Shown in pieces: positions 7,932-15,962 of a DNA stretch of 23,248 bases; within the stretch, counting starts at the first letter, position 1; every line of letters begins with the position of its first letter. The DNA is from Acidobacteriota bacterium (GTDB lineage Bacteria; Acidobacteriota; Blastocatellia; Pyrinomonadales; Pyrinomonadaceae). Location: assembly GCA_005790265.1 (NCBI GenBank), contig SXVE01000499.1, positions 1 through 23,248 of the forward strand. Reading direction: 5' to 3'. The notes beneath the pieces were generated by a model. That model did not search any database and was not told where the DNA came from. It saw only the letters and a program-made list of their open reading frames with translations. A program made the position numbers and the translations under genes.

Positions 7932-7960
7932 ATTATAAAGAATTCGCAAATTTGTATCAA
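7932..7960 (-). promoter_or_regulatory. Strong sigma70-type promoter of the ECF sigma gene
   Basis: On the minus strand: TTGATA (at 7955-7960), exactly 17 bp, then a perfect TATAAT (at 7932-7937). Initiation near 7925 would leave a leader of about 32 bases before the start codon at 7893. The near-consensus match suggests the gene is transcribed by the housekeeping sigma and that control is mostly post-translational (inference). Confidence 0.65.
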
Positions 7961-8060
7961 ACGCAGAATTTGCGCTGACACGAAATCCGCAAAATTTACG
8001 CGTTGATTCTTGAGCAGGCGAAAAATCGCCGCCGTTTCATACTCGAAAAGGAGCGTAAAA

Positions 8061-9518
8061 ATGAACAAAAACTTTTATCTATTCGCATTATTAATCGCAA
8101 TCATATTTTCCGCGCAGACGGCTTTCGCCGATGTCAAAATCAAAACGCGCCAAACGATGAGCGGGCAAACGTATGAAAGCGCGACGTTTATCAAAGGAAA
8201 ACGACAGCGCACCGAACAAAATATGGGTTCGGTGAAAACCGTGAGTTTGACGCAGTGCGATTTGCGCCGTTATGTGCAGATGAATCCGGCGTCGAAAACT
8301 TATTTGGTCAATCAATTTAACGCCGCCGTCGCCGAAAATCCGCAGACGGTCGCGGCGAACGAAAAAACGACTGACAAAGTCGTGCGCGCGGGCGGCACGA
8401 TCACAACAACTTTAACTACGAAAGACACGGGCGAGCGCAAACAGATGTTCGGCTTTCCGGCGAAACATTTGATTATCACGATGCAAACCGTTTCGTCGCC
8501 GGACGCGTGCAGCCCGTCGAACACCAAAATGCAGTTTGACGGCTGGTATATTGACGCCGAATTTGTGCTCAACTGTAATCAGAATTACGGATACGCCAAT
8601 AATTCGGCGGGAAAAAACGGCGGCTGTCAGGATAAACATCAAATGAAGCAGATCGGCGCGGCGAATCGCGGTTATCCGGTTTACGAAAAAATGACGATGT
8701 TTGATGAAAGCGGCAAGGAAACTTTCTCGACCGTCAGCGAAGTCGTCGAGCTTTCCAAAGCGACTTTGGACGCCGCGCTGTTTGAAATTCCAACCGATTA
8801 CCGCGAAGTTTCCGACGCGGCGCAGATGTATAACGTCGCGCAGACGGACGATTCGACCGATTCGCCGAACAGCGCGGCGAATTCGGGCAATGCAGCAAAT
8901 TCAACGATGAAATTGCCCGCGCAAAGTTCGGCGAGCAGCACGGCAAAACCGGTAGCGCTTGCGGCGAAACAGCCGGGAATTGTGCGCATCGGCGTTACGG
9001 TCAAAACCGGCGCGGTCGGCGAAGGCATTGCGGCGGCTGATTTAGCGGCGGCGGTGCAGAACACGTTCGGCGAATTTTTAAAAGGCACAAAAATCGAAGT
9101 CGTTCCGCTCGAAGCCAAATTAGCCGCGCTCGTTGATGGCGAAGCGTCGAAAAAAGAATGCGATTTCGTGCTATACGCCTCGGTCGCGCATAAAAAAGGC
9201 GGCGGCGGATTCGGCGGAATGTTCGGCAAGATGGCACCGGTTCTCGGCAGTCTCGCGCCGGTTGCGGGAATGGGCGGCAGCGTCGCCGGTGCGGTTGCCG
9301 GACAAGTCGCTTCGACGGCGATCATCTCGGCTTCGCAAGTCTCGTCAAACGTTAAATCGAAAGACGAAATCACGCTCGACATCAAACTAAATCAAACGGG
9401 CGGCGCGGCTGTTTTAACGAGACAATTCAAAAACAAAGCCAAATCGGACGGCGAAGACATTCTTTCGCCGATCATCGAACAAGCGGCGGAAGCGATTGTC
9501 ACAAGCGCCAAAAAATAA
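8061..9518 (+). CDS. Secreted protein of unknown function
   Basis: Not recognised as a named family. The start at 8061 is chosen because AAAGGAG lies 8 bases upstream and the first 23 residues (MNKNFYL...QTAFA) form a typical signal peptide; the frame stays open to a TTG at 8010, which has neither. The 485-residue product has an N-terminal beta-rich region (about 24-250) holding most of the Cys residues, resembling secreted proteins that report on surface-bound material, then a Ser/Ala/Asn-rich linker (about 255-310), then a C-terminal alpha/beta region (about 315-485). The latter contains a Gly-rich hydrophobic stretch near 380-425 (GGGGFGGMFGKM...) that could insert in a membrane or oligomerise. 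It is divergent from the sigma gene, so it could be a target of it, but no recognisable ECF promoter was found. Confidence 0.75.
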   Translation: MNKNFYLFALLIAIIFSAQTAFADVKIKTRQTMSGQTYESATFIKGKRQRTEQNMGSVKTVSLTQCDLRRYVQMNPASKTYLVNQFNAAVAENPQTVAANEKTTDKVVRAGGTITTTLTTKDTGERKQMFGFPAKHLIITMQTVSSPDACSPSNTKMQFDGWYIDAEFVLNCNQNYGYANNSAGKNGGCQDKHQMKQIGAANRGYPVYEKMTMFDESGKETFSTVSEVVELSKATLDAALFEIPTDYREVSDAAQMYNVAQTDDSTDSPNSAANSGNAANSTMKLPAQSSASSTAKPVALAAKQPGIVRIGVTVKTGAVGEGIAAADLAAAVQNTFGEFLKGTKIEVVPLEAKLAALVDGEASKKECDFVLYASVAHKKGGGGFGGMFGKMAPVLGSLAPVAGMGGSVAGAVAGQVASTAIISASQVSSNVKSKDEITLDIKLNQTGGAAVLTRQFKNKAKSDGEDILSPIIEQAAEAIVTSAKK

Positions 9519-9523
9519 AATCG

Positions 9524-9564
9524 CGCGCGTAAAAGCAAAGAATCTGATTTTGCTTTTACGCGCG
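9524..9564. other. 16-bp perfect stem-loop between two secreted-protein genes
   Basis: CGCGCGTAAAAGCAAA (9524-9539) and TTTGCTTTTACGCGCG (9549-9564) are perfect inverted repeats with a 9-base loop. On the plus strand the stem is followed by A's, not T's, so it is not a standard terminator for the upstream gene. On the minus strand it is followed by a T-rich stretch, but no minus-strand gene is nearby. It may stabilise or attenuate the mRNA between the two genes. Confidence 0.7.
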
Positions 9565-9594
9565 AAAAAAAACAAATATACCGAATATAAATTT

Positions 9595-9990
9595 ATGTTA
9601 CGTTCAATCAGTCGCTTGTTTCTTTTCAGCGTTTTAGTTTTCGGCTTTGCCGTTGTGTCGACTGCGGCGCAAGATCGTCCGATGGACAGGGAAATGCGCT
9701 TTCCGGTGAAATTCGCGCCGGGCGCAAATTCGGCGACCGTCAAAAAACGCATCGCGCTCGGCACATCGCACACTTACACCGTGCGGGCGAAAGAAGGTCA
9801 GACGATGACCGTTATTTTAACGACGGGAAAAAGCACTTCGTTCACTGTTTACGCGCCGACCGAAGGAATCATCGAAGGGGCGGACGGCGAAACGATGTGG
9901 CGCGGAATGCTCAACGAATCGGGCGAATACCAAATCACCATCGGCACGGACAAAACGGCGAATTATACGCTCGAAATCTTCGTTAAATAA
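9595..9990 (+). CDS. Small secreted protein, unknown function
   Basis: A 131-residue protein with a signal peptide (about 1-25, MLRSISRLFLF...STAAQ) and a mature part of about 106 residues predicted to be all-beta. The pattern of short strands (AKEGQTMTVILTT, ESGEYQITIGTD, NYTLEIFVK) resembles bacterial prepeptidase C-terminal (PPC) or inhibitor-type beta-sandwich domains, but no family is certain. The frame is open upstream to 9496, overlapping the previous gene; the start at 9595 is preferred because only it gives a signal peptide at the very N-terminus. No Shine-Dalgarno sequence is seen, and a strong hairpin lies 30 bp upstream. A long palindromic terminator follows, so it is probably last in a two-gene unit. 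Confidence 0.72.
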   Translation: MLRSISRLFLFSVLVFGFAVVSTAAQDRPMDREMRFPVKFAPGANSATVKKRIALGTSHTYTVRAKEGQTMTVILTTGKSTSFTVYAPTEGIIEGADGETMWRGMLNESGEYQITIGTDKTANYTLEIFVK

Positions 9991-10022
9991 TTCGGGCGCG
10001 ATTCGCAAACGGTTTTTAGCCG

Positions 10023-10075
10023 AAAAGCGTTGAGTTTACTGACTGAATCAGTCAGTAAACTCAACGCTTTTTGCT
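10023..10075 (+). terminator. Long palindromic intrinsic terminator
   Basis: Two 24-base arms (10023-10046 and 10048-10071) are perfectly complementary around a single central A; the core is GTTTACTGACTGA / TCAGTCAGTAAAC. The right arm ends in a run of five T's. The symmetry makes it usable in both directions. Its position 32 bp after the small secreted-protein gene fits a terminator; the core would also suit a dimeric repressor. Confidence 0.8.
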
Positions 10076-10133
10076 GCGTAAATTGAATTAAAACCGCTGA
10101 AATGAGCGGCTGCACAGCGTCTCAAAGCTATAT

Positions 10134-10213
10134 TGCAAACGTGCAAAGTCATTCTGCAAGTCTGCAAAACCTTACTGCAAGCGTGCAAAGTGTCATTGCA
10201 CGCTTGCAGTAAG
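10134..10213. repeat. 21-bp-period TGCA-N4-TGCA array with 18-bp inverted repeat
   Basis: TGCA-N4-TGCA occurs at 10134, 10155, 10176 and 10197, each exactly 21 bp apart; N4 is AACG, AGTC, AGCG and CGCT. The third and fourth units also form a perfect 18-bp inverted repeat (10171-10188 and 10196-10213) with a 7-base loop. A degenerate fifth unit may begin at 10111. The spacing of two helical turns would put repeated sites on one face of the DNA. Confidence 0.8.
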
Positions 10214-10399
10214 AACAATTCGCTAAATTAAATCGCGTGCTGCGCTCAAAATAAGTTAAAAAATTAACGATTGAGCGGACATTTAGCCGCAGAAAACATT
10301 TGTTACAAATTTTTCAATTTTTGTTGATACTTTCGCCGCGCTTCCCGCGCGTTAGATATCAGCAGCCGCAAAAATCATTTTGAAAAGGAGAGAAAATTT

Positions 10400-11440
10400 A
10401 TGAACAATCAAACGAACAGCGCCGCCGCAATGCAGATGGAAATGCCGCCCGAAGCCGTTTTGACGAACATCGCGTTCGGCGCGATGATGACGCAGGCTTT
10501 GTCGGTCGCGGGAAAACTCGGCATCGCCGATTTGCTGGCGGACGGTGAGAAAACAGTCGCCGAATTGGCGAGCGCGACCGATGTTCACGAGCGTTCGCTT
10601 TATCGCATTCTGCGCAGTTTGGCGGGCAGCGGCGTTTTTCGCGAAACGAGCGCGCAGACTTTCGCCAACACGCCGGTTTCCGACGCGCTGCGCCGGGACG
10701 CGGCGAACTCGATGCTCGGCGGCGTGATTTTTATGGGCGAACAATGGCATTACAACGTTTGGGGCAATATGATGCACAGCGTCAAAACCGGAAAGACGGC
10801 GTGGGGCGCAACGCACGGCGCGGAAGTTTTCGACTGGTTCGCCGCGCATGCGGAAGAAGCCGAAATTTTCAATCGCGCGATGACCGATATGAGCGTTTCG
10901 GTCGCGCCCTTCATCGTCGAAGCGTATGATTTTTCCGGCATCGAAACGCTCGCCGACATCGCAGGCGGACACGGTTATCTGTTATCGCAGATTTTGCGAG
11001 CGAATCCGGAAATGAACGGGGTTTTGTTTGACGTGCCGCCGGTGATTGCGGGCGCGGCGAGCTTACTCGAAAAAGAATCGGTCGCTGATCGCGTCGAAAC
11101 GGTCGCCGGCGATTTCTTTCGCGAAGTGCCGAGCGCCGACGCGTATATTATGAAACATATTATTCACGATTGGGACGACGAAAAATCCGTCGCGATTCTG
11201 AAAAATATCAACCGGGCGATGGCGGAAAACGGCAAACTGCTGATCGTTGAAACCGTTGTGCCCGAAGGCAACGAGCCGCATTACAGCAAATTGCTCGATC
11301 TCGAAATGCTCACGTCGCCCGGCGGTGCGGAACGCACGGCGGAAGAATATCGCCAACTGCTGGAATGCGCCGGTTTTCGCCTGACGCGAATCATTCCGAC
11401 CAGATCGCCGTTTTCCATTGTCGAAGCGGTCAAAGCGTAA
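10400..11440 (+). CDS. SAM-dependent O-methyltransferase (family 2, hydroxyneurosporene/caffeate OMT-like)
   Basis: A cytoplasmic class I methyltransferase of 346 residues, a normal length for the family. The N-terminal helical dimerisation/winged-helix part (about 18-105) contains VAELASATDVHERSLYRILR, as in plant caffeate O-methyltransferases and bacterial CrtF and antibiotic O-methyltransferases. The Rossmann part (about 170-340) has the SAM motif DIAGGHG (186-192), acidic D211 in FDVPP, GDFF (238-240), and HIIHDWDDE with the likely catalytic base H256. The substrate is probably a small phenolic, polyketide or carotenoid hydroxyl, but cannot be told. AAGGAG 9 bases before the ATG supports the start. 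It stands alone, flanked by terminators, with a repeat array upstream that may control it. No other biosynthetic gene is nearby. Confidence 0.9.
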   Translation: MNNQTNSAAAMQMEMPPEAVLTNIAFGAMMTQALSVAGKLGIADLLADGEKTVAELASATDVHERSLYRILRSLAGSGVFRETSAQTFANTPVSDALRRDAANSMLGGVIFMGEQWHYNVWGNMMHSVKTGKTAWGATHGAEVFDWFAAHAEEAEIFNRAMTDMSVSVAPFIVEAYDFSGIETLADIAGGHGYLLSQILRANPEMNGVLFDVPPVIAGAASLLEKESVADRVETVAGDFFREVPSADAYIMKHIIHDWDDEKSVAILKNINRAMAENGKLLIVETVVPEGNEPHYSKLLDLEMLTSPGGAERTAEEYRQLLECAGFRLTRIIPTRSPFSIVEAVKA

Positions 11441-11485
11441 AAAAGGTTTGTTTCGTCTGCCATTTAATTTAACCGAGTTTACGCG

Positions 11486-11517
11486 AAAAAGGCGGGAAGT
11501 TGTTCCCGCCTTTTTTT
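11486..11517 (+). terminator. Bidirectional intrinsic terminator
   Basis: AAAAAGGCGGGAA (11486-11498), loop GTTG, TTCCCGCCTTTTT (11503-11515), then more T's. It lies between the convergent methyltransferase and giant kinase genes. The A-run on the left gives a T-tail on the minus strand as well, so one hairpin can serve both. Confidence 0.92.
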
Positions 11518-11579
11518 ATTTTTCGTGATTGTGCAGTTGGCGTTCGTGCCCGTTTTCGATTTGTCTTGCAGCCGACGAT

Positions 11580-14500
11580 TTACTTGCTGTGTAATTTCTG
11601 TGCGAGCATTTGGAAACGCGGTTCCCGGTGCAGATTTTCGAGTCGCGGGTCGGCGTTGACAAAATTAAAGCTGTGGTTGTTCGACGCTTCGGATTTTTCG
11701 AGCCATTCGAGCGCTTGTTCGCGCTCGCCGAGCGCGTTGTAAGCGAGCGCGATTTCCTCGGCAAAGGCGAACGGATTGTTTTTTATTTCGTCGGTTTCAA
11801 TCGCCTTTTTTAAGTTAACCAGAATTTCCTGCCGATTTCCGTTCATCGCCTCGATTTGCGAGCGAATAATCGTCCAGCCGGGATCGTTGTTTCCGCCGCT
11901 GTAACTGTATTCTTTGCGAAACGCATTCATCGCCGCGTCCGCATCGCCGAGCGCCTGGTAAATCCAGCGTTTGGTTTTGTGCGCCGGAACAAAACTTTCA
12001 TCGAGCGCGAGCGCGCGGTCGGCGGCGATCAATCCTTGTTCGTATTGCCGCCCGTAAAAATAAGCCTGACCGAGCGCCGATTTGATCGAAGGCGCGTTCG
12101 GGTCGAGCTGTTCGGCGGTTTGCGCTTCGCTGATCGCTTCGGTCGAGCGTCCCATCGCCGAAAGCGTTAACGAAAACCAGTGATGCGCCTGCGCGTATGA
12201 AGGATTTATCTGAATTGCGCGCCGAAACTCGAGTTCCGCACCGCTGCGGTCGCGTCTTCTGAAAAATTTGATGTAGCCGAGCGACGTATGCGCCGATTCG
12301 AGATTGTCGTCAATCGCGAGAGCTTTCAGCGCTGCGGCTTCGGCTTTATCATAAGCGTCGTGCGGCGGCGTGACATCATAGAGATTCAGAAGCAGATAAG
12401 CGTCCGCCAAACCGATGTAAGCGAGCGCGAAATTTGGGTCTTCGAGCAGCGATTGATTAAACGTGAAAATCGCTTTGCGCAGATTTTCCGGCGAGCGATT
12501 AGTCATTTGGTAACGCCCGACTAAAAGTAGTTCATACGCGAACGCGTTTTTTGTGTAACTGCGCGAAATAATCTCTTTTTCAAGCGGCAGCGGTTCGATG
12601 GCGAGCGATTTCCACACTTTTTCAGCGAGTTTAATCTGCAAATCAAACAAGTTGCCGTCGCTTGCCGTGAAAGTTTCCGACCATAAAACCTGACCGTCAG
12701 CCGAATTGACCATTTCGGCGGCGATGGCAAGATCGTCGCCGTCTTTTTTGAGATCGCCGCGAATAACGTAAATTGCTCCCAGATCGGCGGCGATTTTCGT
12801 CAAATCTTCGTTGGCGACCGAACGCGCCGAATATCCGGAAATAACGTTTAAGCGCTTGATGTGTCCGAGTTTTCTCGTCAGCGCGTCCGCCAAACCGCTG
12901 CCGAGATTGACTTGCTGCGGATCGGCGCTTTTAAACGGGAGAACGACAATCGAATGATTTTGAAAGTTTTGCGGCGGCGCTGAGCCGCGCGCGAATTTGA
13001 AGCCAATCTGATATCCGTATTTCGCGCCGTACTGCAAAACGCCGAGTCCGACAATCAGAACGAAAAGCCCGACTAAAGCGTAAATCGCGGTTTTTCGGCG
13101 CGATTTTTTCGGCGGCGCAACGGTGAATTCGCGCGAGCTGCCGTCGTCCGTTTGGTCGGGCGGCTCGATGAACAAAGTTTCTTCGTTGTGCAGATTAAAG
13201 TTTTTCGTCGAAGGCGTCAGATGCTGTTTGGCTTCGTCCGCTTCGGTCGCGCCGCTCGGAAAACTGCCGAGGTTGCGATTGCTCGCCGAAAAATTACTGA
13301 AAAAATAGTGGTAGCCGACATTCTCCAGAATCGTCTGAAATCTTTCTTCGGCGCGCAGAATATCGAAAACCGGTTCGACGCCGACCCAGTTGAGCCACGC
13401 TTCTTTAATCGCAAACGCATCTTCGAGCAGTTCGAGCGCTTTGTTTTTGTCTTTCAGATAACAGTAAACGAGCGACAGTTGATACGGCGAAACGTAACGC
13501 GTTTCGGCGAGATTGAGCAGTTTTTCTAATTTGTCGTGCGCTTGTTCGATTTGTCCGTCCGCCGCGTAGCTTTCGGCTTCGGACAAAAGCGAAAAAACGC
13601 TGTCGTTAAACAGCTCTTTGGCTTTTTGAATTTCTTTGACCGATTCGGCGGTTTTCCCGATGATGCGGTAAATTTTGCTCAAACCGTAATATCCGAGTCC
13701 GTAAGTCGGAAACTCGGCGATTAATTTTTTATACTGCGCGATTCCTTCTTCATAACGGCGCGCGTAGTAAAATCCCCAGCCGAGATTGTGCAGATTAAAC
13801 GGCGTGAGCGGATCGAGATCGAGACCGCGCCTGGCGTATTCCAAACCTTCGGCGAAACGTCCTTCGCAGTAAAGCACAATCGAATACCAGACGAAAGCCG
13901 AAGCGTTGTTCGGATTGAGTTCGAGCGCGCGCGCCAGATGATGTTCGGCTTGCGACCAATCGTAATTTCCGGCGTGCAGCGAAAAACCGAGACTCGCGTG
14001 TCCTTCGGATAATTTATCGTCAATTTCGATGGCTTTCGTCGCCGCCGCAATCGCCGACTGAAAACAATCCTGCGGCGGCAAAACGCCGAAGATGCCGAGC
14101 CAGTTGTAATAATCGGCGGTTCCGGCATAAGCGTGCGCGTAATTCGGATCGGTCGCAATCGCTTCGTGAAAACTGACGAACGCTTTGGCGAATCCGTCTT
14201 CGGTAAACGAATTGAAATAATATCTGCCGCGCAAATACTGCTCGAACGCTTCCGGGCTATTCGTTCCGCGCCGCGAAAATTCTTCGCGCTCGCTGCCGGT
14301 CAGCTGCGGCAGTAAAACTTCGATGACTTTGTTGGAAAGCGTATCTTCGAGCGAAAAAACATCGGCAAGCGTTTCATCAATCGAAGTCGCCCACACCGTC
14401 GCATTTTCCGCCACGTTTAATAATTGGACGGTGACGCGCAAACGGTCTTTTGCCTTTTTGATGCTGCCGTCGAGAATATAATCAACGTTCAAATCTTTTC

Positions 14501-15962
14501 CCGCCTGAATCGGATCGCTCAAATTCTCGCGAAAAGGCAGAATCGAACTGGTCGGGCGCACGACGAAGCGACGCACTTTGCTGAGCCGCGCGATCAGCGC
14601 GTCCGCCAATCCCAAACCGAGAAATTTATCGCCCGTATCTTCGTTCGGAATCAAATTCATAAATTTGAACGGCAGAACGGCGAGCGATTTTCCTTGTTGA
14701 GCGGGAACGGGGCGCGCCATTTTCGCTGTTTTGGCGGCGAATGAAGGTTTGGCTTTGGCGATTTCGCCGCGCAGATGGCGGGAAATGTCGGCGGAAAATT
14801 CCTGCACCGAATCGTAACGGTCGGACGGACTTTTGCCGAGCGCTTTGAGAATAATATTGTCGAGATTTTCCGCCAATTCGTTTTTTAAATCGGCGCGCGT
14901 CGTTGAGCGAACGCGGGCAAATTTATCTTCGGCGTCGGCGTATTGCGGCAGCAGATTCGCGTTTTTATCTAAAATCGAACTCGGCGCGTCGGGCGCGACT
15001 TCGCAGATGACCTGCGAAACTTCGTGCAGCGCGCGACCGGCAAAATTATACGGGCGATGTCCGGTTAAAAGCTCGTAGAGCAGAATTCCGAGACTGTAGA
15101 TGTCGCTCGACGGCGTGATTTCGACGCCGCAAACCTGTTCGGGCGAAGCGTAATCCGGCGTCATCAAACGCATCAGCGAAGCGGTCGGATTGACCGATTC
15201 GTGAATCAAATCCGGATTGAGAACTTTGGCAATTCCGAAATCGAGTAGTTTCGGCACGTCGTGACGCGTAACGAGAATGTTGCTCGGTTTAATATCGCGG
15301 TGAATAATCTGTTTTTCGTGCGCGTATTGCAGCGCCGAGCAGAGTTTCTGAAAAACTTTGAGGCGTTCGCGCGTGCTCAGGCGTTTTTTGTCGCAAAAAT
15401 TATAAAGCGTATCGCCTTCGATGTATTCCATCACGAAATACGGCATTCCGTCGTCGGTCGTGCCGCCGTCGAGCAGGCGAGCGATAAACGGATGCTCGAA
15501 CGACGCTAAAATCTGGCGTTCGTGGCGAAAACGGCGCACGATAAAGTCCGAATCCATTCCGCGTTTGATCAGTTTGATCGCGACTTGCTGAGAAAATTCG
15601 CCGTCGGCGCGCGTCGCGTGATAAACCGCGCCCATTCCGCCGCGCCCGATTTCTCTGGTGAGCCGGTAAGCTCCGATCAATTTGCCGATCATCGAATCGG
15701 CGTCGTTTTCGCCGGAAATTTCGTCGAACGATTGAGATAAGATTTTTTTCGCCGAAGAATTAAGAAAACCGCTGTTCGTCCACACGGGCGATTCGATAAA
15801 ACTGTCAGCCGATTCATAGTCGGCGAGGAGCTTTTCAATTTCGCTGCGCAAGGATTGATCGTCGCCGCAGCTTTCTTTGAGATACAGTTCGCGCTGATCG
15901 GGCGACAGGTCGAGTGCCGATTGAAAAATTGCTTCAATTTGTTGCCAGCGGTCAGGGGACAT
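11580..15962 (-). CDS. Giant Ser/Thr kinase with duplicated TolB-like/TPR sensor modules
   Basis: A 1460-residue membrane kinase. Residues 1-90 are a helical N-terminal region typical of acidobacterial kinases. The kinase domain (about 98-398) has an intact glycine loop (G106-R-G-G-M-G), K130, H221-R222-D223, N228 and D241-F-G. It is followed by a TolB N-terminal/FlgO-like alpha/beta domain (about 425-560) and TPR repeats (about 570-885). After a linker comes one membrane segment (about 959-978). A second TolB-like domain (about 1004-1125) and TPR array (about 1140-1455) follow. Both modules begin with an S-[LI]-[AV]-VLPFK strand, contain GLADAL, and end in a similar ERFQ/PRFQ helix, so the second half is a duplication. 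With the kinase in the cytoplasm, the second module would lie in the periplasm and could sense a ligand or protein. No ribosome-binding site is obvious. It is divergent from the HD-GYP gene. Confidence 0.93.
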   Translation of the reverse strand: MSPDRWQQIEAIFQSALDLSPDQRELYLKESCGDDQSLRSEIEKLLADYESADSFIESPVWTNSGFLNSSAKKILSQSFDEISGENDADSMIGKLIGAYRLTREIGRGGMGAVYHATRADGEFSQQVAIKLIKRGMDSDFIVRRFRHERQILASFEHPFIARLLDGGTTDDGMPYFVMEYIEGDTLYNFCDKKRLSTRERLKVFQKLCSALQYAHEKQIIHRDIKPSNILVTRHDVPKLLDFGIAKVLNPDLIHESVNPTASLMRLMTPDYASPEQVCGVEITPSSDIYSLGILLYELLTGHRPYNFAGRALHEVSQVICEVAPDAPSSILDKNANLLPQYADAEDKFARVRSTTRADLKNELAENLDNIILKALGKSPSDRYDSVQEFSADISRHLRGEIAKAKPSFAAKTAKMARPVPAQQGKSLAVLPFKFMNLIPNEDTGDKFLGLGLADALIARLSKVRRFVVRPTSSILPFRENLSDPIQAGKDLNVDYILDGSIKKAKDRLRVTVQLLNVAENATVWATSIDETLADVFSLEDTLSNKVIEVLLPQLTGSEREEFSRRGTNSPEAFEQYLRGRYYFNSFTEDGFAKAFVSFHEAIATDPNYAHAYAGTADYYNWLGIFGVLPPQDCFQSAIAAATKAIEIDDKLSEGHASLGFSLHAGNYDWSQAEHHLARALELNPNNASAFVWYSIVLYCEGRFAEGLEYARRGLDLDPLTPFNLHNLGWGFYYARRYEEGIAQYKKLIAEFPTYGLGYYGLSKIYRIIGKTAESVKEIQKAKELFNDSVFSLLSEAESYAADGQIEQAHDKLEKLLNLAETRYVSPYQLSLVYCYLKDKNKALELLEDAFAIKEAWLNWVGVEPVFDILRAEERFQTILENVGYHYFFSNFSASNRNLGSFPSGATEADEAKQHLTPSTKNFNLHNEETLFIEPPDQTDDGSSREFTVAPPKKSRRKTAIYALVGLFVLIVGLGVLQYGAKYGYQIGFKFARGSAPPQNFQNHSIVVLPFKSADPQQVNLGSGLADALTRKLGHIKRLNVISGYSARSVANEDLTKIAADLGAIYVIRGDLKKDGDDLAIAAEMVNSADGQVLWSETFTASDGNLFDLQIKLAEKVWKSLAIEPLPLEKEIISRSYTKNAFAYELLLVGRYQMTNRSPENLRKAIFTFNQSLLEDPNFALAYIGLADAYLLLNLYDVTPPHDAYDKAEAAALKALAIDDNLESAHTSLGYIKFFRRRDRSGAELEFRRAIQINPSYAQAHHWFSLTLSAMGRSTEAISEAQTAEQLDPNAPSIKSALGQAYFYGRQYEQGLIAADRALALDESFVPAHKTKRWIYQALGDADAAMNAFRKEYSYSGGNNDPGWTIIRSQIEAMNGNRQEILVNLKKAIETDEIKNNPFAFAEEIALAYNALGEREQALEWLEKSEASNNHSFNFVNADPRLENLHREPRFQMLAQKLHSK

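Larger units (their letters stand above)
9991..10399. other. 409-bp intergenic region before the methyltransferase
   Basis: This non-coding stretch holds, in order: a 49-bp palindromic terminator (10023-10071), a small CCGCT/AGCGG hairpin (10094-10109), a 21-bp-period TGCA array with an 18-bp inverted repeat (10134-10213), an AT-rich stretch with the 13-base palindrome ATTTGTTACAAAT (10298-10310), and the ribosome-binding site AAGGAG before the gene at 10400. No convincing -35/-10 pair with correct spacing was found. Confidence 0.65.

Noticed and set aside
8017..8030. GGCGA-AAAA-TCGCC hairpin in the leader of the secreted-protein gene
   Set aside because: A five-pair stem without a T-run or conserved features is too short to call a riboswitch or attenuator.
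8010..8060. Upstream TTG extension of the secreted-protein gene
   Set aside because: It would put 17 basic residues before a clean signal peptide, and the strong AAAGGAG site fits the ATG at 8061 only.
9496..9594. Upstream extension of the small secreted protein, overlapping the preceding gene
   Set aside because: The extra 33 residues are encoded by the previous gene's end plus a perfect hairpin, and they would bury the signal peptide.
10134..10213. Possible CRISPR array
   Set aside because: The 21-bp period leaves no room for spacers of normal length, the units are only partly conserved, and no cas genes are present.
10101..10226. Open frame over the 21-bp array giving a Cys/Lys-rich 7-residue repeat (CKRAKSF, CKSAKPY, CKRAKCH)
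   Set aside because: It has no ATG, GTG or TTG start and no ribosome-binding site. Repetitive DNA with a period divisible by three gives such frames automatically. An unusual start cannot be fully excluded.
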